Notes: generated by a model from the sequence alone, not told the origin. DNA of 64,000 nt from Maricaulis maris (GCF_003634045.1 NZ_RBIM01000007.1:151403-215402); one strand, 5' to 3'; numbered from the stretch's first letter, positions 8,770-16,916 are shown. Made by a program: numbers and translations.

Positions 8770-9489
8770 TTACTCCGACCGCAGGATCAGCTGGTTGCGG
8801 CGGATCTCGATGACATCGAAGCGTTCCAGCACAGTCATGCCGAGCAGGGATCGGTCACCACCACGCATCACATGCGCCGATACCCGCTCGAACGTGCGGC
8901 CGGGCAGCGCCAGCGAGCGGATCTCGACGGCCGCGGCCATTGACCGGCCGGCAGCGGTCGAGGTCGGGATGGTGAAGTCGAGCCGGTCAGTGCGAATGCC
9001 GACACGTCGGGCATCGTCCAGCGAGAGGGCGACACCCGTGGCGCCGGTATCGACCAGAAAGGTGACCTCGGTCCCGTTGATCTCGGTATCGATGTAGAAA
9101 TGCCCGTCGAACTGACGCTCCAGCACGATGGCACCGTCGCGCAGCTGCACGCCGCCCTGGCTGCGACGGGCACTGCCGGCGTCGACCGGTGCGGCGCCCC
9201 ACAGGTCCTCGTATTGCCAGTCCGAATAGTCACGATCGAGAATGGCGACGCTGCATGCCGCGACGCTGATTGACACCCAGGCGATGAGATTGCGGTGACG
9301 GGTGCGGTCCGCAGCGAGGGCAGAGCCGAGCAGGGCAAGGCCCAAAAGCGTCAGGACGACCGCCATGAAGACGCTTCGGAGCAGTGGCTCGACTTCGGTC
9401 CACAAGGGCCAGCTGAGCACACGCAGGACGACCAGCGCGATGGCAAGGACCAGCGCGGGCAGGGCGAAGCGGACGATCAGCTGACGCAT
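8770..9489 (-). CDS. Membrane-anchored retropepsin-like aspartic protease
   Basis: 239 residues from the ATG at 9489 (MRQLIVRFALP); another ATG is at 9492. Two N-terminal membrane spans (about 5-25 and 33-55), a possible third near 63-80, then a periplasmic clan AA domain with the single active-site motif VDTGATGVAL, the flap region and the hydrophobic LLGMTVLERFDVIEI motif near the C-terminus. One catalytic Asp per chain implies a dimer. This is the TIGR02281-type family found widely in alphaproteobacteria; substrates are not established. The start is four bases past the stop of the DUF1289 gene, so the two form an operon. Confidence 0.85.
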   Translation of the reverse strand: MRQLIVRFALPALVLAIALVVLRVLSWPLWTEVEPLLRSVFMAVVLTLLGLALLGSALAADRTRHRNLIAWVSISVAACSVAILDRDYSDWQYEDLWGAAPVDAGSARRSQGGVQLRDGAIVLERQFDGHFYIDTEINGTEVTFLVDTGATGVALSLDDARRVGIRTDRLDFTIPTSTAAGRSMAAAVEIRSLALPGRTFERVSAHVMRGGDRSLLGMTVLERFDVIEIRRNQLILRSE

Positions 9490-9493
9490 CATC

Positions 9494-9709
9494 TCAATCC
9501 CGTGCAGTCTTGCGCGCTGCGGCATAGGCCGCCTCACGCTGCGGCAAAGCCGCCATCACCGCCTCGCGTTCATCATCGCTGTAACGCGTCCAGCGACCCA
9601 GCTCCTCCAGGGTCCGGAAACAGCCGACACATAATTGTGCTTTGGGATCAACGAAGCAGACCTGAACACAGGGCGTCTTGATCGGGGTCGGGACGGGCAT
9701 TTGTGTCAT
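9494..9709 (-). CDS. DUF1289 family small cysteine protein
   Basis: 71 residues. The family pattern is clear: TPCVQVCFVDPKAQLCVGC followed by FRTLEELGRW, with four Cys in a CxxxC ... CxxC arrangement that suggests a metal or iron-sulphur site, and a helical arginine/alanine tail. In many proteobacteria this gene is a short partner of other genes and its role is unknown. The start is taken at 9709 (MTQMPV); 9700 is possible. A much longer reading in this frame upstream is an antisense shadow of the nucleoside transporter and is not used. Confidence 0.85.
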   Translation of the reverse strand: MTQMPVPTPIKTPCVQVCFVDPKAQLCVGCFRTLEELGRWTRYSDDEREAVMAALPQREAAYAAARKTARD

Positions 9710-9805
9710 GCGCTGCAGCATTCCGCCTGTGACCGGTTGAGGCAAGAGCTTGCCGCCGCAGGGGTGGGCAGAATATGGTCCCGTTTTGACCGGCCGGGGA
9801 CATTC

Positions 9806-11083
9806 ATGGACGATCTTCTCCTGCAGGGACGCAGCTTTGCGGGCCTGTTTCTTCTTGCAGGCATTGCCTGGCTCCTGGGACCGCGCAAACGCTTTCCTGT
9901 CATCTTGCTCGTCGGGGCCATCGGCCTGCAGCTGGTCATCGCGACCCTGCTCTACACGGTCGCGCCCTTCCGCGCCTTCCTGCAATCGCTGACCGGTGTC
10001 GTCGCCGTGCTGCAGGAGGTGACCAATGAGGGGGCGCAATTCGTCTTTGGCTATCTCGCTGGCGCCGAAGCCCCGTGGGTGACCGATCCGGCCGGCGGCT
10101 CCGGCTTCCTCTTTGCCTTCCAGGCCCTGCCCATGGTCATCGTGCTCTCGGCCCTGTCGGCGCTGTTGTGGCGGTGGCGTATTCTTGAAGTCCTGGTGCG
10201 GGCATTTGCCTTCGCTTTTCAGCGTCTGCTCAACCTGTCCGGCTCGGCCAGCCTCGGCGCCGCCGCCAACATCTTCCTGGGCATGACGGAAAGCCCGGTC
10301 CTCATCCGGCCGCGCCTGCCTGATATGAGCCGCTCCGACCTCTTTTTGATCATGACGGTCGGCTTTTCCACCGTCGCCGGCTCGGTGATGGCGCTCTATG
10401 TCTCCCAGCTTTCCGGCATCATTGACGGCGCGGCCGGCCATATCTTCACCGCCTCGCTGATCTCGGTGCCTGCTGCGGTTCTGCTGTCGCGCCTGATGAT
10501 GCCGGCCGAAGCCATGACGCCCGAGGCCGAGGCCAAGGAAAAAGTGCCGACCCAGATCTATCACTCCTCGATGGATGCGCTGACAACCGGCGTGTCGGAC
10601 GGGATGCGGCTCTATTTCAACATCATCTTCATGCTGCTGGTCTTCACCGCTCTGGTCGCCCTGCTCAACGTCATGCTGGGGCTCTTCCCGGACGTGTTCG
10701 GCGCCGCCCTGTCGGTCGACCGCATACTGGGCTGGCTGTTCGCGCCCATCGTCTGGCTGGCCGGCGTGCCGTGGTCGGAAGCAACCCAGGCTGGCTCCCT
10801 GATGGGTCTCAAGACGGCCCTGAACGAAGTCTATGCCTATGACCGCCTGGCCCAGATCGGCGGCGAGCTTTCCCCGCGCACCGGTCTGATCATGACCTAT
10901 GCCCTGTGCGGCTTCGCCAATTTCTCCAGCGTCGGCATCCTGACCGGCGGCCTGGTCGCGATTGCCCCCTCACGCCGTGAGGACATCCTCCAGCTGGCCC
11001 CGAAAGCGTTGATATCGGGCACGCTGGCGACGCTGATGACCGGGGCCGCGATTGGTGTGCTGCCGCAGGGATTGTTCGGGTAG
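9806..11083 (+). CDS. Concentrative nucleoside transporter (NupC/CNT family)
   Basis: 425 residues from ATG 9806 (MDDLLLQGRSFAG), the usual family N-terminus. About ten membrane segments. CNT signatures are present: NIFLGMTESPVLIRP in the first conserved region, GFSTVAGSVMALYV, and GLKTALNEVYAYDRL plus ALCGFANFSSVGILTGG in the C-terminal half. Family members couple nucleoside uptake to protons or sodium. The gene is divergent from the DUF1289/protease pair with about 96 bases between starts. It ends at the edge of a 498-base stretch holding repeats B1 and C1. Confidence 0.93.
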   Translation: MDDLLLQGRSFAGLFLLAGIAWLLGPRKRFPVILLVGAIGLQLVIATLLYTVAPFRAFLQSLTGVVAVLQEVTNEGAQFVFGYLAGAEAPWVTDPAGGSGFLFAFQALPMVIVLSALSALLWRWRILEVLVRAFAFAFQRLLNLSGSASLGAAANIFLGMTESPVLIRPRLPDMSRSDLFLIMTVGFSTVAGSVMALYVSQLSGIIDGAAGHIFTASLISVPAAVLLSRLMMPAEAMTPEAEAKEKVPTQIYHSSMDALTTGVSDGMRLYFNIIFMLLVFTALVALLNVMLGLFPDVFGAALSVDRILGWLFAPIVWLAGVPWSEATQAGSLMGLKTALNEVYAYDRLAQIGGELSPRTGLIMTYALCGFANFSSVGILTGGLVAIAPSRREDILQLAPKALISGTLATLMTGAAIGVLPQGLFG

Positions 11084-11097
11084 TCGGAAACCCATTT

Positions 11098-11236
11098 GTC
11101 GTCCCTGCCACCCGCCTATGCGGGCGCAGGTTCCCGCCCGGCGAAGGCCGGGCGAAAGTCAGGGACCTGGCTGGTTGCAACCACATAGATCCCTGTCCTG
11201 CGTCCGGCCTACGCCGGACATCCGACAGGGATGACA
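11098..11236 (+). repeat. Interspersed palindromic repeat, family B, copy 1 (composite)
   Basis: Contains a unit CCCGGCGAAGGCCGGGCGAA followed by AGTCAGGGACC (11137-11166), then a facing unit ATCCCTGTCC...GTCCGGCCTACGCCGGAC...GACAGGGATGAC (11188-11234), preceded by a poorer related hairpin (GTCCCTGCC...CCCGCCTATGCGGG). The pieces match copies at 15631 and 39531. Together with C1 it fills most of the gene-free stretch 11084-11581. Confidence 0.8.
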
Positions 11237-11262
11237 ATCGAAGACCGCACCGAACACAGACT

Positions 11263-11382
11263 CATTTTTCCCGACCGCAGCCCCGCAAAAGCGGGGCGGA
11301 GAGCCGGGACCAACCAATCTGTCCTGCAAGCGATGAGTCTCCCGTCGGTCCCGGATGGCGCTGCGCGCCTCCGGGAAAAATG
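11263..11382 (+). repeat. Interspersed repeat, family C, copy 1
   Basis: Bounded by CATTTTTCCCG (11263-11273) and its complement CGGGAAAAATG (11372-11382). Inside are a hairpin (CCCCGCAAAAGCGGGG), CCGGGACC, the block GCAAGCGATGAGTCTC and CGTCGGTCCCGGATGGCGC. The ends and the GCAAGCGATGAGTCT.. CGTCGGTCCCGGAT core recur at 32972-33071. The rest of this gene-free stretch (11383-11581) shows nothing I can name apart from the upstream region of the next gene. Confidence 0.8.
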
Positions 11383-11581
11383 AGTTGGGATTGGCGCGGA
11401 AGCGGCATGCGCCAGGCCGTCGGTACTGCACCGTGATGGCCGGCTAACTGCAGAGTGGTCGCCAGAGGCGGCCGGTCCGTGAGGCGCGCGAGGGAAACAA
11501 AGGTTCAATTTTGGGTTGTCTATTGCTGCGGTTTGCAACAAGCTTGCATTCATTCCCTGATCTGGTGGAAAGGGCTGCGCC

Positions 11582-12175
11582 GTGCGAAATCTTGTGGCAC
11601 CGACCTTGATCGCCGCCGGCCTTGCCGCGTGCGCGAGCTCTCCCGACGTCGAACAAGACATGATGACGCTTGATTGGGCGCGGACAGTAATCGTCTGCGA
11701 TGGCCCGGCCATTGATCCGCAGTCGCCGGGTCGGTTCTCCATGCGGACATCTGTTCCCGCGAATTTGCGCGGGCAAATGGAGCTTCCACTCGGCCGTGCA
11801 GGCCGCTTGGCGCTGCAGCGTCAGGTGGAAGCAACAGAAAACGTTGACGTCGGCGAGGTGGAGCTTCACCTGAGCCGGTATGATGACGATGGTGACGCAG
11901 TTTTTGAGGTCAGCCTCTCCGCCACCACGCCAGGAGGTCGTAAAAGCTGGCTGATGCGTTTTGACGCCCTGTCTATGAACACAGACGAGGCGTATGCGGA
12001 GCGGAGCATGACGGCCTTGGATGCACCCTATGTGCTGTCCACCGAAGGGGTTCTCACCCGTCCGGACAATGGTCTGGCACACGAGTGGCCAGATGCGGAG
12101 GAGATGTTGGTTTCATTCGGAGAAATCTGCGCGACGCTGTCCCGGAGCCAGGCGGGGTCAGTGGATGCTTCCTAG
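11582..12175 (+). CDS. Putative lipoprotein of unknown function
   Basis: 197 residues from a GTG start. The N-terminus is a short lipoprotein signal (MRNLVAPTLIAAGLAACASS) with a lipobox LAAC, so the mature protein is probably attached to a membrane at about Cys17. The rest is a soluble acidic domain with no motif I recognise. Codon use is less extreme than in neighbouring genes. It stands alone between repeats B1/C1 and the convergent acyltransferase gene (6-base gap). A real gene is likely because of the clean signal and full-length frame, but the function is unknown. Confidence 0.65.
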   Translation: MRNLVAPTLIAAGLAACASSPDVEQDMMTLDWARTVIVCDGPAIDPQSPGRFSMRTSVPANLRGQMELPLGRAGRLALQRQVEATENVDVGEVELHLSRYDDDGDAVFEVSLSATTPGGRKSWLMRFDALSMNTDEAYAERSMTALDAPYVLSTEGVLTRPDNGLAHEWPDAEEMLVSFGEICATLSRSQAGSVDAS

Positions 12176-12180
12176 CTGAT

Positions 12181-12903
12181 CTAATCCCCCCGCGCCGGCC
12201 ACAGCCGGCTTCTCAGCCACCCCGCTGTCGAATTCCCCGCCAGGGACTGCCGGTAGGCCGTGTCCATGAATCGGTCGAGGCCTTCCGCGTCGGCGAACAG
12301 GTCGGAGCGGGTTTTCATCGGGGCGTCGGGGTCGATGCGTTTGATGACCTTTGCCGGATTGCCGGCGACGATGGTCCAGGGTTCGACATCCTTGGTCACC
12401 ACCGAGCGGGCACCGACGACAGAATGATCGCCAATGGTGACGCCCTTGCCGACAAAGGCGCCATCGCCGATCCAGACATTCTTGCCCAGCCTGACCGGTC
12501 TGAATTCCGGCTGCGGGTCGACGCGGTCATGGATGGAATGCCAGTCGCAATCGGTGATGGTGACCTTGTTGGCGATCAGGCAGGCATCGCCGATCTCGAT
12601 CTCGCCGGCGGCGAGGATACGCGTACCCGGTGCCAGGAAGACATGATCGCCCAGGCTGATCCGTCCGGCCTGGGTCTGCGGGGCCCAGACCGTGAGGCGG
12701 ACCTGGTCGGCCTTGTTGGCGATGACGTGGAGATAATCGCCGACGGTGATATTGGGGCCGAAGACTTCCAGCGCCCAGGGCTGGACGATCTTCGGTTCCC
12801 TGCCGACTTCAGCAAAGTGCGGCCAGACGTAATGGCGTGCCCAGGCGTTCTCGAAACGCTCCCAGGCCTGGTGCATCCAATAGGGGCGATGGTCGCGGCG
12901 CAT
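12181..12903 (-). CDS. Left-handed beta-helix (hexapeptide) acyltransferase
   Basis: 240 residues from ATG 12903 (MRRDHRPYWMHQAW). The body shows hexapeptide repeats ([LIV]-G-x-x-x-x) such as ITVGDYLHVIA, ISLGDHVFLAPG, IEIGDACLIANKVTI, VRLGKNVWIGDGAFVGKGVTIG and VVGARSVVTKDV, ending with the standard WTIVAGNPAKVIKRI cap. The His in DCDWHSIHD is in the position of the catalytic His of galactoside/maltose-type acetyltransferases. It uses acyl-CoA to acylate a sugar or similar alcohol; the acceptor is unknown. N- and C-terminal helices extend beyond the helix domain, like WbbJ-type proteins. Confidence 0.85.
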   Translation of the reverse strand: MRRDHRPYWMHQAWERFENAWARHYVWPHFAEVGREPKIVQPWALEVFGPNITVGDYLHVIANKADQVRLTVWAPQTQAGRISLGDHVFLAPGTRILAAGEIEIGDACLIANKVTITDCDWHSIHDRVDPQPEFRPVRLGKNVWIGDGAFVGKGVTIGDHSVVGARSVVTKDVEPWTIVAGNPAKVIKRIDPDAPMKTRSDLFADAEGLDRFMDTAYRQSLAGNSTAGWLRSRLWPARGD

Positions 12904-13055
12904 GGCGGTGTCCCGGTTGGGTGGGTCGGAGGCGGGCTGGCATTGCGGCTTGCCGCGCGCGCCCGCGAAGGCAAGTGTTTCACCGACATGAGACAATAAG
13001 GGACCGGCCCTGTCTTGCCTGCGATGCAGGTCGGGCGCCAGGCCGGAGCGTTGCG

Positions 13056-13493
13056 GTGGCTTACAAGGTTGAATTGGATGCGGCGGCGGTCACCGCCTAT
13101 CTCGACGCGGTCTTCCCGCAATGGAACCAGGGCGGGATCCGGTTCGGCATTGATGTCATCGAGCCGGGACGGGCGCGGGTGTCGGCCGAGGCCCGGGCCG
13201 AGCATTTGCGGCCGGGCGGAACCGTGTCGGGGCCGACCCTCTTCACCCTCGCCGATTTTGCCGCCTACGCCGTCATTCTCGGCCATGTCGGCAAGCAGGC
13301 GCTGGCGGTGACGACCAATCTCAATATCAACTTCCTGCGCAAGGCACCGCCGGGTCCGGTGGTGGGCGAGTGTCGCCTGCTCAAACTGGGTTCGCGACTG
13401 GCGGTGACCGAATGTGATATCAAGGTCGACGGCACAGACGACTTGATCGCACATGCCAGTGCGACCTATTCCCTGCCGCCCAAGACCAGCTGA
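13056..13493 (+). CDS. PaaI-family hotdog-fold thioesterase
   Basis: 145 residues from a GTG at 13056, chosen because GGAG lies eight bases upstream; the frame stays open upstream but reads as non-coding. Hotdog fold features: RPGGTVSGPTLFTLADFAAYAVIL (long helix with the catalytic Asp in LADFAAY), TTNLNINFLRKAPPGPVVGE and the closing SATYSLPP. Such enzymes hydrolyse acyl-CoA thioesters. The N-terminal helix AAVTAYLDAVFPQ is normal for the family. It leads a run of three co-directional genes with short gaps. Confidence 0.85.
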   Translation: MAYKVELDAAAVTAYLDAVFPQWNQGGIRFGIDVIEPGRARVSAEARAEHLRPGGTVSGPTLFTLADFAAYAVILGHVGKQALAVTTNLNINFLRKAPPGPVVGECRLLKLGSRLAVTECDIKVDGTDDLIAHASATYSLPPKTS

Positions 13494-13505
13494 GGCCGAC
13501 CCCGC

Positions 13506-13778
13506 ATGACCGAAACGCCTGAAACCGAATTGACCGGCCCCGATCCGATCGAGGATATCATCCTGGCACTGGTCGCAGCAGCGCCGGAAAATCGCTCGAT
13601 CTCGCCCGCCGATGTCGCCAAGGCGGTCGATCCGGAGCGTTTCAATCGCAAATTCGGCCATGTCCGCCAGGCCGCCATTCGTCTGGCCAAGGCTGGCAAG
13701 GTGACGATCCTGCGCAAGGGCAAGCCGGTCGAGGATCCGGAAACTTTCAAGGGTGTCTGGCGGATTGGCCGCGCCTGA
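13506..13778 (+). CDS. DUF3253 family protein
   Basis: 90 residues. Winged-helix-like small protein: EDIILALVAAAPENRSISPADVAKAV, then FGHVRQAAIRLAKAGKVTILRKGKPV and the closing FKGVWRIGRA, the recognised pattern of DUF3253. The composition suggests nucleic-acid binding but no role is established. It starts 12 bases after the thioesterase stop and its 3' end overlaps the start of the next gene by 26 bases, so co-translation is likely. Confidence 0.85.
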   Translation: MTETPETELTGPDPIEDIILALVAAAPENRSISPADVAKAVDPERFNRKFGHVRQAAIRLAKAGKVTILRKGKPVEDPETFKGVWRIGRA

Positions 13779-14355
13779 TTTCGACACGCTGCTGGCGGAT
13801 ATCCGCGCCTGTCGGGTCTGCGCCGATGCCATGCCGCACGAACCACGTCCGGTCATCCAGGCCCATCCGGACGCCCGCATCATGCTGGTCGGGCAAGCGC
13901 CGGGCACGCGTGTGCATGCGTCCGGAAAACCCTTCACCGACCCCTCCGGCGACCGTCTTCGTGACTGGCTGCAGATGGACGAGACGACCTTCTACGACCC
14001 GACAAAACTCGCCATCATACCGATGGGCTTTTGCTTCCCCGGTCTTGACGCCAAGGGCGGTGACCTGCCGCCGCGCCGCGAATGCGCGCCGCTGTGGCAA
14101 AAGCGGGTGCGCGAGCAACTCCCCAATATCGGGCTGACGCTGCTTGTGGGGCAGTACGCCCAGCGCTTCTGGCTGGGTTCGCAGGCGCACAAGACGCTGA
14201 CCGAAACTGTGCGTCATGCCGCCGATTATGCGCCCGAATTCCTGCCGCTTCCGCACCCGTCTTGGCGAAATAGTGCCTGGTTGCGCAAAAACCCCTGGTT
14301 TGGAGAAATAATTCTCCCGATGCTGCGATGCCGCATAAAAGATTTGTTACCGTGA
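13753..14355 (+). CDS. Uracil-DNA glycosylase superfamily protein
   Basis: About 200 residues from GTG 13753; a TTG a few codons later is also possible. The superfamily motif 1 is IMLVGQAPGTRVHASGKPF and motif 3 is PLPHPSWRNSAW, the HPS motif that inserts into DNA. An N-terminal pair CRVCAD lies where iron-sulphur family 4/5 enzymes have cysteines, but the four-Cys set is not complete. Related proteins are annotated as uracil-DNA glycosylase family; activity on uracil is not certain. The gene overlaps DUF3253 and a thioesterase lies upstream. Confidence 0.8.
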   Translation: MSGGLAAPDFDTLLADIRACRVCADAMPHEPRPVIQAHPDARIMLVGQAPGTRVHASGKPFTDPSGDRLRDWLQMDETTFYDPTKLAIIPMGFCFPGLDAKGGDLPPRRECAPLWQKRVREQLPNIGLTLLVGQYAQRFWLGSQAHKTLTETVRHAADYAPEFLPLPHPSWRNSAWLRKNPWFGEIILPMLRCRIKDLLP

Positions 14356-14423
14356 CCACGTTTCGGGGTGTTTTCGAGCGCTTGTATCATGCCGTCTGAA
14401 AGGGTATTCCGGCGCCCGAAATC

Positions 14424-14436
14424 GTGACCCCGTCAC
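14424..14436. promoter_or_regulatory. Perfect short palindrome before leucine dehydrogenase
   Basis: GTGAC-CCC-GTCAC lies 38 bases upstream of the leucine dehydrogenase start in a 119-base gap. The position and symmetry suit an operator, perhaps of an Lrp/AsnC-type or other dimeric regulator, but no regulator gene is adjacent. Short palindromes can occur by chance. Confidence 0.3.
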
Positions 14437-14474
14437 AGGTGGTCGCTACAGCTGAATAAAAGGGTTTGCTGCTT

Positions 14475-15548
14475 ATGAGCGTTCTCGAGCATCCGTCTTT
14501 CGACAATCACGAGAAAATTCTCTTCGCGACCGACGAAGTGACCGGGCTGAAAGCCGTCATCGGTGTCCATTCCACGGTCAGCGGTCCGGCCTGCGGTGGT
14601 TGCCGCATGTGGTCCTATCCCAGCTCCGACGCCGCCCTCCAGGACGTGCTGCGCCTGTCCCAGGGCATGAGCTACAAGAATATCATGGCCGATCTGCCGA
14701 TCGGTGGTGGCAAATCCGTGATCATGAAGCCGGAAGGCTCGTTTGACCGCCGCGCCCTGTTCGAAGCCTTTGGTCGCGCCGTGGAAAGCCTCAACGGCCA
14801 GTACATCACGGCCGAGGATGTTGGTGTTTCACCCGACGACATGATGGCGGTTCGCGCCTCGACGGCGCATGTTGTTGGCCTGCCGGAAGGCAAGGCCGCC
14901 TCGGGTGACCCGTCGCCGGTGACCGCTGAGGGCGTGTTCCGCGGCATGAAGGTCTGCATCGAGCGCGGACTGGGCAAGTCCGACCTCTCCGGCGTCAAGG
15001 TCGCCATCCAGGGCGCTTCGGGCCATGTCGGTACCTATCTCGCCGGTCATCTCGCCAAGGCGGGTGCCGAGCTCTTCATCACCGATATCAACCAGGACGG
15101 TCTTGAGCGTTTGAAGGCGGAATACGGGGCCACGATTGTCGGTCTCGAAGAGATCTACGACCAGGATGTCGACGTTTTCGCCCCGTGTGCGCTGGGCGCG
15201 ATCATCAATCCGGACACGATCGACCGCATCAAGGCGAAGATCATCGCCGGCGCTGCCAACAATCAGCTCGCCACACGCGAGATGGGCGCCGAACTGCTCA
15301 AGCGCGGCATGATCTACGCACCGGATTATGTCCTCAATGCCGGTGGCATCATCAATGTGATGGGCGAAATTGCCGGTGACTTCAATCCGGAATGGGTCAA
15401 GGGCAAGCTGATCGGTCTGGAAAAGACCCTCGGCGAAATCCTCGACCAGTCGGACCGCGAAGGCCGCCCCTCCAACCTCATCGCCGACGAAATCGCCCGT
15501 CAGCGCATCGAGGAAAAGCGCGCCGCCAAGCTGGGTAAAGCCGCTTAA
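14475..15548 (+). CDS. ldh: Leucine dehydrogenase (Glu/Leu/Phe/Val dehydrogenase family)
   Basis: 357 residues from ATG 14475. NAD-dependent oxidative deamination of branched-chain amino acids to 2-oxo acids. Visible: substrate-binding GPACGGCRMW, the catalytic Lys region MADLPIGGGKSVIM, TAEDVGVSPDDMMAV, and the Rossmann motif VAIQGASGHVGTYLAGHL (GxSGxVG in place of the usual GxGxVG). NNQLAT and YAPDYVLNAGGIINV close the cofactor site. Length is normal for the bacterial octameric enzymes. It is monocistronic, with an operator-like palindrome upstream and a good terminator downstream. Confidence 0.9.
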   Translation: MSVLEHPSFDNHEKILFATDEVTGLKAVIGVHSTVSGPACGGCRMWSYPSSDAALQDVLRLSQGMSYKNIMADLPIGGGKSVIMKPEGSFDRRALFEAFGRAVESLNGQYITAEDVGVSPDDMMAVRASTAHVVGLPEGKAASGDPSPVTAEGVFRGMKVCIERGLGKSDLSGVKVAIQGASGHVGTYLAGHLAKAGAELFITDINQDGLERLKAEYGATIVGLEEIYDQDVDVFAPCALGAIINPDTIDRIKAKIIAGAANNQLATREMGAELLKRGMIYAPDYVLNAGGIINVMGEIAGDFNPEWVKGKLIGLEKTLGEILDQSDREGRPSNLIADEIARQRIEEKRAAKLGKAA

Positions 15549-15573
15549 GTCACACCGTATGACGCTTGCACTG

Positions 15574-15604
15574 AAACGCCCCTGCCGGAAGGTGGGGGCG
15601 TTTT
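15574..15604 (+). terminator. Rho-independent terminator after leucine dehydrogenase
   Basis: AAACGCCCC (15574-15582) pairs with GGGGCGTTT (15595-15603) across a 12-base loop and runs into TTTT, 26 bases past the stop codon. Confidence 0.75.
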
Positions 15605-15630
15605 GCTGTGTGGGAGTATACGCCCCCTTT

Positions 15631-15678
15631 GTCATCCCTGATTGATGCCCGGCGAAGGCCGGGCGCAAGTCAGGGACC
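15631..15678 (+). repeat. Interspersed palindromic repeat, family B, copy 2 (single unit)
   Basis: GTCATCCCTG (15631) ... TGCCCGGCGAAGGCCGGGCGC ... AGTCAGGGACC. Outer arms CCCTG/CAGGG and inner arms GCCCGGC/GCCGGGC pair. This is the simplest copy and defines the 48-base unit. Confidence 0.8.
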
Positions 15679-15699
15679 TATGTGGTGCTAAATCGCGCC

Positions 15700-15856
15700 T
15701 TGCGCGGATTGATTCATAGATCACTTGTCAGCCAGCGGGCCGTATCCGCTTCTTGAGGTCAAGGGCGCCGCAGGCGCCGCTCCGCGGGCATGCCCCTTGA
15801 GCTCAAGAAGCGGATACGGCGTTCTCTCGGCAAGTGATGTATGGACAGGTCTGCGC
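15700..15856 (+). repeat. Nested palindromic element, family A, copy 1
   Basis: Outer arms CATAGATCACTTGTC (15715-15729) and GGCAAGTGATGTATGG (15829-15844); inner arms of 27 bases at 15739-15765 and 15794-15820 pairing with one mismatch; a GC-rich core with GGCGCC twice and GGCATGCC. Flanks GCGCGG on the left and CTGCGCC on the right also recur in other copies. It lies between convergent ldh and the iron ABC operon and its right end touches the stop codon of the ATPase gene. Confidence 0.85.
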
Positions 15857-16894
15857 CTACGCGCTCGTCGCCACAACCCGCACATAAGCCGGATCCAGCT
15901 CGACATTCACCCGATCGCCTTCGCGGATCGGAGAGGGGGCTGGTGTCTGTGCGGTCCATTCGCCGGCATCGCTGGCAAAGCGATGCGTCAGGTGAGGTCC
16001 GGCGGAGCGGCGGCGGGTGATGGTGCAGGCACCTTCGGCGTCGAGGCTCAGCGTGAAGGCGCGGGGGCGGATCAGCACGGCGACGGGCTGGCCGTCTTCA
16101 AAGCCATGGGCATCGACGGGACCAAAGGGTGTTTCAGCCTGACCACTTGTGACGCGTGCCTCAATGATTTCGACATCACCCAGCAGCTTCGCAGCCGTAG
16201 CGCTGACCGGGCTCATCCAGACCTCGTCCGGCGGGCCGGTCTGGATGATGCGGCCGCCATCCATCAAGGCCAGCTCGTCGGCGACGGCCATCGCCTCTTC
16301 AGCGTCATGGGTGACGATCAGGGCGGTGGTGCCGGCCGCGCGCAGCGTGTCGACCGTGCGTTCACGCAACTCGCCGCGCAGGCGCCGGTCGAGGCCGGAG
16401 AAGGGTTCGTCCAGCAGTACGACAGCCGGTTGCGGCGCGAGGGCGCGGGCCAGGGCGACACGTTGCTGTTCGCCGCCCGAAAGCTCGTGCGGATAGGCCT
16501 TGGCCTTGTGGCCGAGCTCGGCGGCCTCCAGCTGGGCCAGGGCTCGCGCCGTCTTGCCCGGTCCTGTCAGGCCGAAGGCGACATTGGCCAGCGCCGTCAT
16601 GTGCGGGAAAAGGGCATAGTCCTGGAACACCATGCCGACCCGGCGCGCCTCTGGCGCGACATGGGTGGCCGCGTCATTCCAGATCGTGTCGCCGAGGCAG
16701 ATCGAACCCGCCTCCAGGCGTTCCAGTCCGGCGATGGCGCGCAGAAGGGTGGATTTGCCGCTGCCTGAGGGACCCAGCAGCGCCGTGATGCGTCCGGCAT
16801 GCAGGTCGAGGTCGGCGCCAGCCAAAGCGGCGTGGTCGGCCCGGTAGCGGCGTTCTGCGCCGCGAATGCTCAAAACTGTCGGGGCGTCCGTCAT
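15857..16894 (-). CDS. fbpC: Iron(III) ABC transporter ATP-binding protein
   Basis: 345 residues from ATG 16894 (MTDAPTVLSIRG), preceded by GAGG at good spacing. ABC ATPase: Walker A GPSGSGKSTLL, Q-loop MVFQDYALFPHM, signature ELSGGEQQRVALARAL, Walker B VVLLDEPFSGLD, H-loop IVTHDAEEAM. The C-terminal 110 residues form a TOBE/MOP-like regulatory region. It energises import through the adjacent permease. The stop codon lies within the right flank of palindromic element A1. FbpC is assigned from the operon with an iron-type binding protein. Confidence 0.88.
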   Translation of the reverse strand: MTDAPTVLSIRGAERRYRADHAALAGADLDLHAGRITALLGPSGSGKSTLLRAIAGLERLEAGSICLGDTIWNDAATHVAPEARRVGMVFQDYALFPHMTALANVAFGLTGPGKTARALAQLEAAELGHKAKAYPHELSGGEQQRVALARALAPQPAVVLLDEPFSGLDRRLRGELRERTVDTLRAAGTTALIVTHDAEEAMAVADELALMDGGRIIQTGPPDEVWMSPVSATAAKLLGDVEIIEARVTSGQAETPFGPVDAHGFEDGQPVAVLIRPRAFTLSLDAEGACTITRRRSAGPHLTHRFASDAGEWTAQTPAPSPIREGDRVNVELDPAYVRVVATSA

Positions 16895-16916
16895 GCAGTT
16901 TCCCTCGGGCGGCACC

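Noticed and set aside
8795..9097. Plus-strand open frames opposite the aspartic protease
   Set aside because: The minus-strand protein has the DTGAT active site and LLG motif; the plus-strand readings have no features.
9710..10564. Extension of the DUF1289 frame to 356 codons
   Set aside because: The upstream part lies antisense to the nucleoside transporter and its composition is shadow-like (H, G, Q and R rich). The family length is about 70.
12837..13055. N-terminal extension of the thioesterase
   Set aside because: The segment overlaps the convergent acyltransferase start and reads as arginine-rich non-coding; a GTG with a good ribosome site fits the family start.
15631..15678. Ordinary transcription terminator
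   Set aside because: A separate terminator with TTTT already lies at 15574, and the hairpin here has no T run and recurs elsewhere as an interspersed repeat.
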